From Symbiodinium natans (taxonomy: Eukaryota; Sar; Dinophyceae; Suessiales; Symbiodiniaceae), in assembly GCA_905221605.1 (NCBI GenBank), contig CAJNDS010002431.1, forward strand, positions 227,089 to 291,088: 64,000 nt of DNA, read 5' to 3'. Positions 50,031 through 58,054 of the stretch are shown piece after piece. The stretch's first letter is position 1; every line of letters begins with the position of its first letter. A model generated the notes under the pieces. It was given only the letters and a program-made list of their open reading frames with translations, had not been told where the DNA came from and made no database searches. A program made the position numbers and the translations under genes.

Positions 50031-53000
50031 GTTTAGGGTTTTGGGTTTTGGGTTAGGGTTTTGGGTTTTGGGTTTTGGATTTCGGGTGCCGGTTTCGGGT
50101 CGTGGTCGCAGTGACAGGGGCTTAGGGCTACTAGCGCGCGTGGTCGAAAAGCGCATTCCGGGAAGCCCCATCAAAGAGGCCTTCAAAGCTTTCGCTCTAT
50201 TTTCACGGCTCCCTTGCTTTTGCTAACCCTAAAAATCTAAAACCTGAAACCCTGAAGCCAAAACCGTTTGGGGATGTGGATCTCCACCCCCCCCAACTGC
50301 CCGCCCTGGGAGCTCCTGATGGGGGGGCCAGTCGCCAGTCAAAATGCTGCTTCGGTTTAGGGCTTAGATGGGTTTCGGGTTTGGGGGGGGCTTAGAGGGG
50401 TTTGGTGGGGTTCGATGGCTTTGGGCTTAGGGTTCAGAGTTTAAGGTGGCTTGGGCGCGGGGGCCCTGGGGAGGGGGGAGGGGAGGGCGGGGCGGTTCTA
50501 GGACCTTCTAAACCTGTCGAAGGGCTTGAAATGGAGCATATTACTATTCTTCTGGTGAGACGGCCCCAACTAAGCCCCAACAAGGAATGACATCAGGGTT
50601 TTGGCTCCCCCGTGAACCCTATATACCCTCATTTAACCCTATGGGACCCAGAGTAGGCCCCTATTCCTTTTTTTTCGGTGTTTAGATTCGCTTACAAGCC
50701 CCTTGAAACCAAAAAGGGGCACCATTGTTGCTCTTGGGTCTAGAGAACCAAGCGATTCCTAAACCCTAAACCCTAAACTCCAAACCCTAAATCCTAAACT
50801 TGCAGATTCGAGGCGCGGAACCCAAAGTACCCTCGGAAGTCCGTTGAGTCGCGAGCCCAGGGGAAGCAGTGTTGTGGGCCAGGCTTGCAGCATCGTTTTT
50901 GGGGCGAACCCGAAACCGACAATGGGCTTAGGGTTTAGGGTTTAGGTTTTAGGGTTTAGGGTTCAGGGTTTAGGGTTTAGGGTTTGCCCTGAATGTTCTT
51001 GTTGGGGTTGTTGGGCAGGTCTTCAAGAATCTGCCATGCTGCTATATGCCATACTGGGTGACATTCGCCTGACGCGGAACTGCAGGTCGTTCGTGGAGCT
51101 CTGCATTGGATGTGTTATACTCGCAGAAGCCCTAAACCCTAAACCCTCAACCTTAAACCCTGAACCCTAAACCCTAAACCAGCATTGTTTCTGCAAGGGG
51201 CCGTGGAGACAAGCTCGACAAGTACCGCATCATCCAGTGCCCGAGACCTGCGTTGACAGAGCCCTATAGCCCGAAGCCCTAAACCCCCTTGAGGCCCTGT
51301 TACGCTCGCAGAAGCCCTAAACCCTAAACCCGAAGCCCTAAACCCTAAACCCTAAACCCCCTAATCAAACCCTAAACTTAACGCCTAAACCCTGTACGAC
51401 ACCTCAAGCCCAAAGATCACTTAACCCAAGCCCTAAACCCTACCCCCTTCTATACTACCCCCCACCTTTCCAGGTTCCCAGCATACTTAAGGCTATTTGA
51501 TTAGCCTGGTCAAGGTTATTTAAGGGGCCTAGGGGGGGGTGAGGGGGGGGTAGTATAGAGGGGGGTAGTAGGGGAACCCACAAACCCTAAACCCCCTAAA
51601 CCCCAAACCCTGAACCCTAAACCCTAAAACCCATGTTTGATGACAGGTGTCCTGTCACAACGGAGTCGGCGATGAAGAAGATCGAGGAAGCTCTGAGTGG
51701 CTCCCAAAAACCTGCCCCAGACCCCTATTCTAGGCAGGGTCTGGGGGTTTGGGGTTTGGGGTTTAATTAGAATTAGGGTTTAGGGTTTAGCGTTCAGGGT
51801 TCAGGGTTTAGGGTTTAGGGTTTATAAGGGCCGTCTTACATTTGCCTTTTTTGGGGTTTAAGGGCATCATATCCAGGAACATATTTTCCAGAGGGCTTTC
51901 ATGGATCAAGAGCCTTCCTAGTCTTGATCTACGCTGGCCTGCCACCGGCCTTTAAACCCCTGACAGCCCCCTAAACCCCAAACCCTGAACCTTAAAGCCT
52001 AAACTCTGAACCTTAAACCCTGAACCCTAAACCTTAAACCCCTAAACCCTAACCCCTCTAAACCCTATTCCCAAAACCCCAAAACCCTCCATAAACTACA
52101 TTCCTGGCGTTCCCTTCTGAAAGTTCTCACAGTACTTCCATACTGGCACGAGCACGGCGGACGGAGGAAGGGCCGGCTTGAGTTGTAGACTTCAGAGTCG
52201 AGGGGTTTAGGGTTTAGGGTTTAGGGTTTAGGGTTTAGGGTGCAGGGCTTAGGGTTCAGGAGTCTATTGTAGCCTAGAAGTTCAGGGAGTGGAGGAGTTT
52301 AGGGTGCAGGTCTAGGACTTTAGGGCTTTAGGACTTTAGGGCTTTAGAGGTTTGGGAGTTTAGGGTACAGCGTTCAGCGCTTATAAGCATTTGGGACCTC
52401 GCATGTGCCTGCAGTTCATCCGCCCGCCTTTTGTTCAGCCCAGGCGCAGATGCCTGGCTTACCTTGTTAATTCGGCAGGCTTAGGATCCTCTTGGAACCT
52501 AAAGCCCAAACCCCAAACTCTAAGCCCTAAACCCTAAACCCCAAACCCTAAACCCTAAACCCTAAACCCTAAATTCCCTTGGAGTCGAGGAGATTAACAC
52601 CTTGGTCTTCCTCGTCGACCTCAAGGTGGGTTGCTTGGGGGGTTCGGAAATGACCATGGGCCCGTTATGGGTAGGGTTTAGGGTTTAGGGTTTAGGGTTT
52701 AGGGTTTAGGGTTCAGGGTTCAGGGTTCAGGGTTCAGGGTTCAGGGTTCAGGGTTCAGGGTTTGAGGTTCGGGGGTTGAGGTTTAGGGTTTAGGGTTTAG
52801 GGTTGAGGATTTAGCGTTTAGGGTTTTATGGTTTCGGGTTTTGGGAGGTTCGAGTGTTAAGGTATAGGGGCCCCAGGTTTTATTGTGCAGTTTAGAGTTT
52901 ACGGCCTAGGTTTTCGAGTTCAGGGTTTGAGGCCTCAGGGTGTATTGTTGCGGGGTTCCCGTATCGACCCCAATCATGAAGCAAAACAGAGCACCCTTCT

Positions 53001-54700
53001 TTGTTTTTTTTTCCAAGCTCTTGGGGTACATGGTGCACGCTAGCCCCCAAATTCAAGGGTTTAGGGTTTAGGGTTTAGGGTTTTGGGTTTGGGGGTTTAA
53101 TCTGCAGGCTAGTTGCAGAGTATGAAATAGGCGCCCAAGTTCGAACAACGAGTTGCGCTGTCAAGTAGCTTAGGGTTCCCGCAGGGTCTGGAAACCCAAA
53201 ACCCAAAACCCAAAACCCAAAACCCTTATTAAACCCTAAACCCGAAACCCTAAAACCCTAAACCGTGTAAAGTAGGGCTTCTCTCACAGAGGGGCTGTGG
53301 CACTGCTGTAGCCCTGCCGCAAGTCTCTTCGCTGCTCCGCCCCCGAGTTGAGGATCTACGACTTGGCGGTGTCCCAAACCCTAAACCCTAAACCCTAAAA
53401 CCTAAACCCTAAGCCCTAAGCCCTAAGCCCTAAGCCCTAAACGGAATCTTTCCCTGCAGCTTTCCAAGGCAAATCTACTTGTAGGATGGCGCTGGAGCTC
53501 GTAAGCCCGAAGTTCCCCTCGGCCTTATCTAAAGGTTGCAGTGCCCATTACGGTAGCATACTGGTTCGTAAATTTCCGACTCAGCAATCGATAGCTAACT
53601 CCACAAGCCGTTTGGAGTTAAAGTCCTTTCAGGACTTTCATCAGAGCCTGCTGGCAGTAAGAACAGAAGCGCCCCAAGCCCCTGACACCCTTTTGGAGCT
53701 TCCAGGCGACGAAGCCGAAGATCAAGGAGGCCGTACGATTTGTGCGTGTAAACCCTAAACCCTACCCTAAACCCTCGACCCTCGACTCCCTCGACCCTAA
53801 ACCCTAAACCCCAACTTCCTACTGACTAGTCATGACTAAATTAGTCATGATTGATCAGTAGGCGATCGCTCTTCTGAAGGCAGTGAAGCACGGTTTAGGG
53901 TTTAGGGTTTAGGGTTTCGGGTTTAGGGTTTAGGGTTTAGGGTTCGCTCCTGAAGGCAGTGAAGCAGCTCTACGATGTCAAGTGCGCCAAGGTCAACACG
54001 CTCATTCGCCCCGACGGGCGCCTCACCTACAAGTCTAAGTTAGGGTTTCGGGTTTGGGGTTTGGGGTTTGGGGTTTAGGGTTTAGGGTTTAGGGTTTAGG
54101 GTTTAGGGTTTAGGGTTTAGGGTTTAGGGTTTAGGGGCCTCTGAGTGTTGAGTTGGGGTTTTCTAAGGGTTGCTTTTGGGATGCTGGGCTGGGTCCGCGA
54201 CACGAGTCTTCAAGCTGCTACCTGCAAGGATTCAGTGCTTGCCCTGTAGAGTACTGCACCTTATCAGAAGGACACCCTAGAAGGCCCAAACTTTAAACCC
54301 TAAACCCTAAACCCTAAACCCTAAACCCTAAACCCTAAACAGGTTCATAGCCTCAAGCACCCTAAGCCTTACCTTATACACCCTATATAAACCCTATAAA
54401 CCCGTTCAGCCCCACGTCAACCCTATAAACCCTAGAAGCCCTATAAACCCCATAAACCTTACAAGCCCGAAACCTCCGAAGCTCGTGAACGTGCAGCCGA
54501 GGAAGAAGCCCTAAACCCTAAACCCTAAACCCTAAACCCTAAACCCTAAGCCCTAAGCCCTAAACCCTCAACCCTCAACCCTCAACCCTAAGCCGAGGAA
54601 GAAGAAGGCTTACGTCCGCCTCACGCAAGACTACGACGCCCTGGATGTGGCCAACCGCATCGGCTGCTTGCCAAAACTTCGTGCGTCACATCGGTCTTAG
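48817..54700 (+). CDS. RPL23A: Ribosomal protein uL23 (RPL23A), ten exons
   Basis: Large-subunit ribosomal protein at the exit tunnel; binds 26/28S rRNA. Exons: 48817-48864, 49087-49148, 49888-49962, 50806-50868, 51198-51236, 51647-51686, 52590-52625, 53706-53729, 53956-54038, 54598-54700. They total 573 nt, 190 residues plus TAG, with phase kept at every junction. Family signatures in order: start MAPKGKGDSKK, basic N-terminal extension, KKIRTKVRFYRPKTL, ARNPKYPRKS, DKLDKYRII, TTESAMKKIEEINTLVFLVD, KIKEAVKQLYDVKCAKVNTL, IRPDG, KKAYVRLTQDYDALDVANRI. The animal protein is about 156 residues; the extra length here is N-terminal, around IRPDG, and at the C-terminus after RIG. Splice edges were chosen by homology and frame, and a few could shift by 1-3 bases. 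The ATG has CGCGCC before and G after it. Confidence 0.93.
48865..49086 (+). other. uL23 intron 1, telomere-type termini
   Basis: 222 bp. Begins GGTTTAGGG immediately after CAG, with seven TTTAGGG units to 48913. Ends with CCCTAAA/CCCTGAA units at 48998-49063 and ggcacacAG. The two tracts are reverse complements. The boundary has a shared G, so it reads GG-AG or, shifted one base, GT-GG. Confidence 0.8.
49149..49887 (+). other. uL23 intron 2
   Basis: 739 bp, GT-AG. TTTAGGG units start at 49152, with further G-type arrays at 49260-49290 and 49597-49672. A weak C-type tract is at 49746-49772. TTCCCAG is repeated at the acceptor (49881-49887 and 49888-49894), and only the first keeps frame. Also contains an AT microsatellite (49816-49842). 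Confidence 0.75.
49963..50805 (+). other. uL23 intron 3, GG donor
   Basis: 843 bp. It follows CGGAG and starts GGGTTCAGGGTTTAGGG; a GT two bases further on would break the frame with the cttgcAG acceptor. CCCTAAA units at 50757-50800 close it. Contains an 18-T then 22-G tract at 49992-50031. Confidence 0.75.
50869..51197 (+). other. uL23 intron 4
   Basis: 329 bp, GT-AG. A TTTAGGG array at 50930-50990 faces a CCCTAAA array at 51128-51180. A motif CTCGCAGAAGCCCTAAACCC at 51121-51140 recurs at 51304-51323 in intron 5, so near-identical copies bracket exon 5. Confidence 0.8.
51237..51646 (+). other. uL23 intron 5
   Basis: 410 bp, GT-AG (CCA-GTGCCC ... gatgacAG). The exception to the G-then-C rule: only CCCTAAA-type tracts (51265-51365 and 51580-51632). 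Instead it carries a separate inverted repeat, 51441-51567, that could close the intron. Confidence 0.75.
51441..51567. repeat. Inverted repeat inside uL23 intron 5
   Basis: TACCCCCTTCTATACTACCCCCC pairs with GGGGGGGTAGTATAGAGGGGGTA across an inner, partly paired AT-richer segment. It may take over the foldback role that opposing telomere-type tracts have in the other introns. Confidence 0.7.
51687..52589 (+). other. uL23 intron 6, GA donor
   Basis: 903 bp. The bases TCGAGGA occur at both exon edges (51682-51688 and 52585-52591), so the exact cut is ambiguous; the cut giving an AG acceptor implies a GA donor. Outer tracts are G-type at 51738-51830 and C-type at 52495-52575. An inner pair is C at 51955-52080 and G at 52200-52260. 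Confidence 0.75.
52626..53705 (+). other. uL23 intron 7
   Basis: 1080 bp, GT-AG, the longest. A G-type array with many TTCAGGG units at 52674-52805 faces C-type tracts at 53188-53262 and 53376-53442. An open frame at 53486-53758 overlaps its end and exon 8 but uses another frame; I treat it as chance. Confidence 0.75.
53730..53955 (+). other. uL23 intron 8, GC donor
   Basis: 226 bp, GC-AG (GAG-GCCGTA ... cctgaAG). Order reversed: C-type at 53750-53810, then G-type at 53893-53944. Contains the 45-bp palindrome 53818-53862, and the telomere-type insertion with target duplication at 53867-53966 forms its right end. Confidence 0.8.
53818..53862. repeat. 45-bp near-perfect palindrome
   Basis: CCTACTGACTAGTCATGACTA and TAGTCATGATTGATCAGTAGG flank a central AAT. 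Almost every base pairs. It lies in uL23 intron 8 between the C-type and G-type tracts. Confidence 0.9.
53867..53966 (+). repeat. Telomere-type insertion with exon-edge target duplication (uL23 exon 9)
   Basis: 53867-53890 and 53945-53966 are direct repeats of 22-24 bp (CGCTC, a 2-bp length difference, then TGAAGGCAGTGAAGCA). Between them lie about seven TTTAGGG units with one TTTCGGG. Both repeats carry the acceptor TGAAG and the first codons of exon 9 (GCA GTG AAG). Only the right one continues as uL23 (CAG CTC TAC GAT). The insertion therefore split the exon start, and the duplicated acceptor allows the insert to be removed with the intron. Confidence 0.92.
54039..54597 (+). other. uL23 intron 9
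   Basis: 559 bp, GT-AG (TCTAA-GTTAGGG ... ccgAG). The donor GT is the junction with the telomere-type tract itself. G-type at 54040-54135; C-type at 54295-54342 and 54509-54592. An alternative edge (AAG-TTAGGG to cctaAG) gives a product one residue longer. Confidence 0.75.
54495..54604 (+). repeat. Telomere-type insertion with exon-edge target duplication (uL23 exon 10)
   Basis: AGCCGAGGAAGAAG at 54495-54508 recurs exactly at 54591-54604, offset 96. Between them are CCCTAAA heptamers with CCCTCAA variants (54509-54590). The left copy follows GTGC, giving a normal CAG acceptor. The right copy leads into AAGGCTTACGTCCGC, the uL23 KAYVRL segment. As at exon 9, the inserted tract separates an original acceptor from the exon body and supplies a new one. 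Confidence 0.93.
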
Positions 54701-55277
54701 GGTTTTAGGCTTTGAGGGTCTTAGGGTTTCAGGGTGTTAGGGTCTTAAGGTTTCAGGGTCGCAGGGTCTTTGGGCTTTAGGGGTTTTAGGGGTTTTTTGG
54801 GGATTATAACTGCTTGTTGCTTAAGAACCCAAAAAAACTTCCCCATATTGCCCTCATAAAAAGAATAATTTTCTTTTTTTGGGGGGTCTAAACAAATGGT
54901 AGATAAGATTCAGAGATTCAGGGATTAGGTTTTCAGGGGTCCTTGGCTCCAGAATGCCGAAAAAAGTTTAAGGGCTCAGGGTTTCTTGGTGTGTGCCTAG
55001 GATTAGTAGCTGAATGAGTATATACACTTTATACATTTTTTGGGATACGTTAATCCCCTACCCAGATCTTCCAAAACCCCTGTATTCAGGAAGATACCGA
55101 AATTTATGCTGAGGATCCTTATCATGAACTACGTAGGGTATATTCCTTCATTCAGGGGTTTTGGAAGATCTGGGTATAGAACTGAAAGCTTCCCCTTTTT
55201 TGAGGGGGCTAAACCCTAAACCCTAAACCCTAAACCCTAAACTTATGAACTCAGCAACTAAGTAGAGTTTGGGCCTT
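54701..55277. other. Downstream flank of uL23
   Basis: Degenerate TTAGGGTTTCAGGG units at 54700-54790 follow the stop codon. There is then unique DNA with the palindromic element at 55059-55176 and five CCCTAAA units at 55208-55242. No exon recognised. Confidence 0.6.
55059..55176. mobile_element. Palindromic (MITE-like) element, copy 3
   Basis: Ends TACCCAGATCTTCCAAAACC and its complement, identical at the tips to copy 2 (38578-38689). The interior is diverged (GAAGATACC, GGTATATTCC). 118 bp, no coding capacity. Confidence 0.85.
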
Positions 55278-55353
55278 GGGGCTTGCATCCCAGGCATCAT
55301 CTGAGCACGGAGAGTGTGGCGAATGCGAAGGCACCGAGGGCGCTTCTGCGCAG
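55278..55353 (+). CDS. Exon-like island, duplicated at 56.56 and 59.3 kb
   Basis: After tgcatcccAG one frame reads HHLSTESVANAKAPRALLRR, ending CGCAG before AGGTTTAGGG. A diverged copy is at 59320-59392 and a partial one at 56563-56610. Conservation of the block around the AG suggests a real exon family; the protein is unknown. Confidence 0.45.
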
Positions 55354-55542
55354 AGGTTTAGGGTTTAGGGTTTAGGGTTTCGGGTTTAGGGTTTAGGGTT
55401 TAGGGTTTAGGGCTAGGGCGAACTTTGGAAGAAGGGGGCTCAAGGGCGTTCAGTCAGGTGCGAAACCTCGAAGGCGCATGCTTAGTGCCTATACCTTCCA
55501 TCTCCACCTCAAAGCAAGCCGAACTGTGAGCTGTACTTGCTC

Positions 55543-55676
55543 GTTCATGGTACTTATTAACCAGTTATGACTGTACTTATAACTGCACTTAGAACCATAT
55601 AGCCATATTAGGGCACTTTAGGGGCTTATGAGTGGGTTATAAGTACAGTTATACTTGGTTAGTAAGTACCATGAAC
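55543..55676. repeat. Foldback element with 44-bp arms
   Basis: GTTCATGGTACTTATTAACC... and its near complement ending ...GGTTAGTAAGTACCATGAAC pair over about 44 bp, including ACTGTACTTATAAC and GTTATAAGTACAGT. The loop is AT-richer. It lies between two exon-like islands, hence probably intronic. Confidence 0.8.
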
Positions 55677-55713
55677 CTCCAAGTAGGGGTTTAGATGTCA
55701 AGCTTGCTGGCAG

Positions 55714-55772
55714 GACCCTGCCGATGCGAACTCCAACGGACGTTTCCTGCAGCTTTTCGAGAAAAAGCTCGG
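55714..55772 (+). CDS. Exon-like island with a decayed copy at 59.8 kb
   Basis: After tgctggcAG the frame reads DPADANSNGRFLQLFEKKLG, ending before GT. The related block at 59807-59854 has the same frame but stops at TAG. Together with 55278-55353 it may form part of one gene. Not recognised. Confidence 0.5.
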
Positions 55773-58054
55773 GTGTCATGGGCACTCTAAGCCCTACTAT
55801 GCCGAAACCCTAAGCCCTAAACCCTAAACCCTAAACCCTAAACCCTAAACCCTAAACCCTAAACCCTAAACCCTACATGTATGGGGGTGCCGAATTTCCT
55901 TGGTGTGGTATCCCGGCCCCAAAGTTTAAAGGAAGGTGCTGCACCGCCCAACAAAAGAGGTCGGGAAAAGCCTCTGAAAGAGCAAGAACCTGAACCCCAG
56001 TCCCCCACACCTTTCTCCCCTCCCCGTTCCCTTTTAGGCAATAAGTAGGGTATCTAGGGCCTTTTTAGGGTAAACCCTAAACCCTAAACCCTAAACCCTA
56101 AACCCTAAACCCTAAACCCTAAACCCCTGAACCGTTTAGGGTAGTAGGGTTGCCCCTCCCCTAACCCAACTTTCAAGACGTGCATGGGCCCTAGAGGTTT
56201 TGAAGGGAGGCTTCCAGCAGATCTGAGGAGCAGAAGGGTTCAGGGTTTGAGCTGTAGGGTTTAGGGTTTAGGGTTTAGGGTTTAGGGTTTAGGGTTTAGG
56301 GTTTAGGGTTTAGGGTTTAGGGTTTAGGGTTTAGGGCATCGAAGCTGGGCTCTCTCGAGCTTGGAGGTGGGTTAGAGAGTTACGGCTTTAGGGCTTAGGG
56401 CTTAACCTTATTAGGGCTCCTAAAGGAGTTTAGGGTTTAGGGTCTAGGGCCCTAAACCCTAAACCCTAACCCCTAAACCCTAAACCCTAAACCCTAAACC
56501 CTAAACCCTAAACCCTAAACCCTAAAGGGTGGGGAGGTACCAAACCCTTGCTCCGTTGATGCTCGCCAGCCCAGGCATCATCTAACTGCGGGCGCCGGAG
56601 GCGTGCTTGTATTGGGAGCCATTTGGGGGGTTTACGGTACAGTAATTGCAGTGGGGACCCCAATATAGACCACCAAATACTAGGATCCCCTTATCATCAG
56701 GACCCCACTAAGGTACCCCCTGATATATCGTCCTAAACCAGAAGCCCTCAACCCACATGCAAGTTGTACTCAAAGCGCAGCACCCGGCATCCTAGTGACG
56801 GATGCGCAGTGGTAACGTGGCACCGTTTGAGTGGCAGATTAGCAAAGCTCACAAGGAAGAGAGGGCACCGTTGTCAATTACTATCTGGTTTTGTTGGGCT
56901 ACCTAGACCTAGACCAAGTGATGCAAGTATTGGAGCTGCATGGTGTAGGGTTCAAGATGTGTAAGGTTCCGGGTTCAAGGGTGTGTAGGGGCTTCCTTCA
57001 AGGGTGCCTCCGTTTCAAGCTGTTGTTCACCTGGTTGGGTTTATTTTATTATTTTTTTTGGGGGGGGGGTTATATAGGGTCTAGAATTTAGAGCTGCTAG
57101 ATCCCCCCCTGTCACCAATCTTCAGCAATACTGTCCTCGAAAGGAAGACCCCTCCCCGCCGGCATTCACCATTAGTTGGCCCTCTCCAACTGATTCTGCA
57201 ATCCCCATAAACCCATCAACCCTAAACCCTCCTTAACTGTTAGCCCCTTACGCTAAACCCGATCAGCTCTAAACCCGACAAACCAGGAGCAAAAAACACC
57301 AGCCGGTTTTTCATGTTAAGCCTTTTAGAGCCCTACACCCCTAAACCCTGAACCCTTTTGAGTCTAAGCCATTAAGCCCTACAAGCCGAACACGGACATC
57401 GAGCCTCCAGTCACCCTGAACCCAGATTCTCTCCAAAACCCAAACCTAAACACTGAGCTCCCTGAACACCCTGAACGCCAGCCTATCGGGTTTAGAGTTT
57501 ACGGTTTAGGGTTTCGGGGCCCTAAACCCTTCCCAGCCTCTGACGCCGCAAAACCAGGACGTCTTCTTTGCCCTGAGCACAATTTGACGCGCGGACTTTC
57601 TGGAAAGAACAACTGCCCAGGGGCACCGGCCGTTCCCCCACGCGATGTCTTAGCATTTAGCTTGTAAGGTGTTCGAATTTAGGGTATAGCGTTTGGGGCT
57701 TTAGGGGTTTGCGGTTTAGGGGTTAGGGGTGGTTTCAGGGACTCTGTTAGTTGGTCAGTAAGGCCCTGGTTTAGAGTTTAGAGTTTAGGGCTCAGGGTTT
57801 AGGTTTGGGGTTTAGGGTTTTTGGCCCTGGCTGATGTAAGCTTTGCATGAACCCTACACCCCTTAAACCCTAAATCCTGTAAACCCTAAAGCCCTTAAAC
57901 CCTAAACCCTAAAGCCCTTAAACGCTAAAGCCCTTAAACCCTAAACCCTAAACCCTAAACCCTAAACCCTAAACCCTAAACCCTAAACCCTAAACCCTAA
58001 ACCCTAAACCCTAAACCCTAAACCCTAAACCCTAAACCCTAACCCTAAACCCTG
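55773..58054. repeat. Telomere-type arrays with little else
   Basis: CCCTAAA at 55808-55875, 56072-56130, 56448-56526 and 57932-58052 (about 17 units); TTTAGGG at 56256-56336. Degenerate CCCTAAA-like text fills 57180-57500. Open pieces at 56764-57050 lack splice context. A partial repeat of the 55278 island lies at 56563-56610. Confidence 0.7.

Noticed and set aside
53486-53758. A 90-codon + strand ORF overlapping uL23 exon 8
   Set aside because: It uses a different frame from exon 8 and has no family signal; exon 8 is fixed by homology to the uL23 KIKEAV segment.
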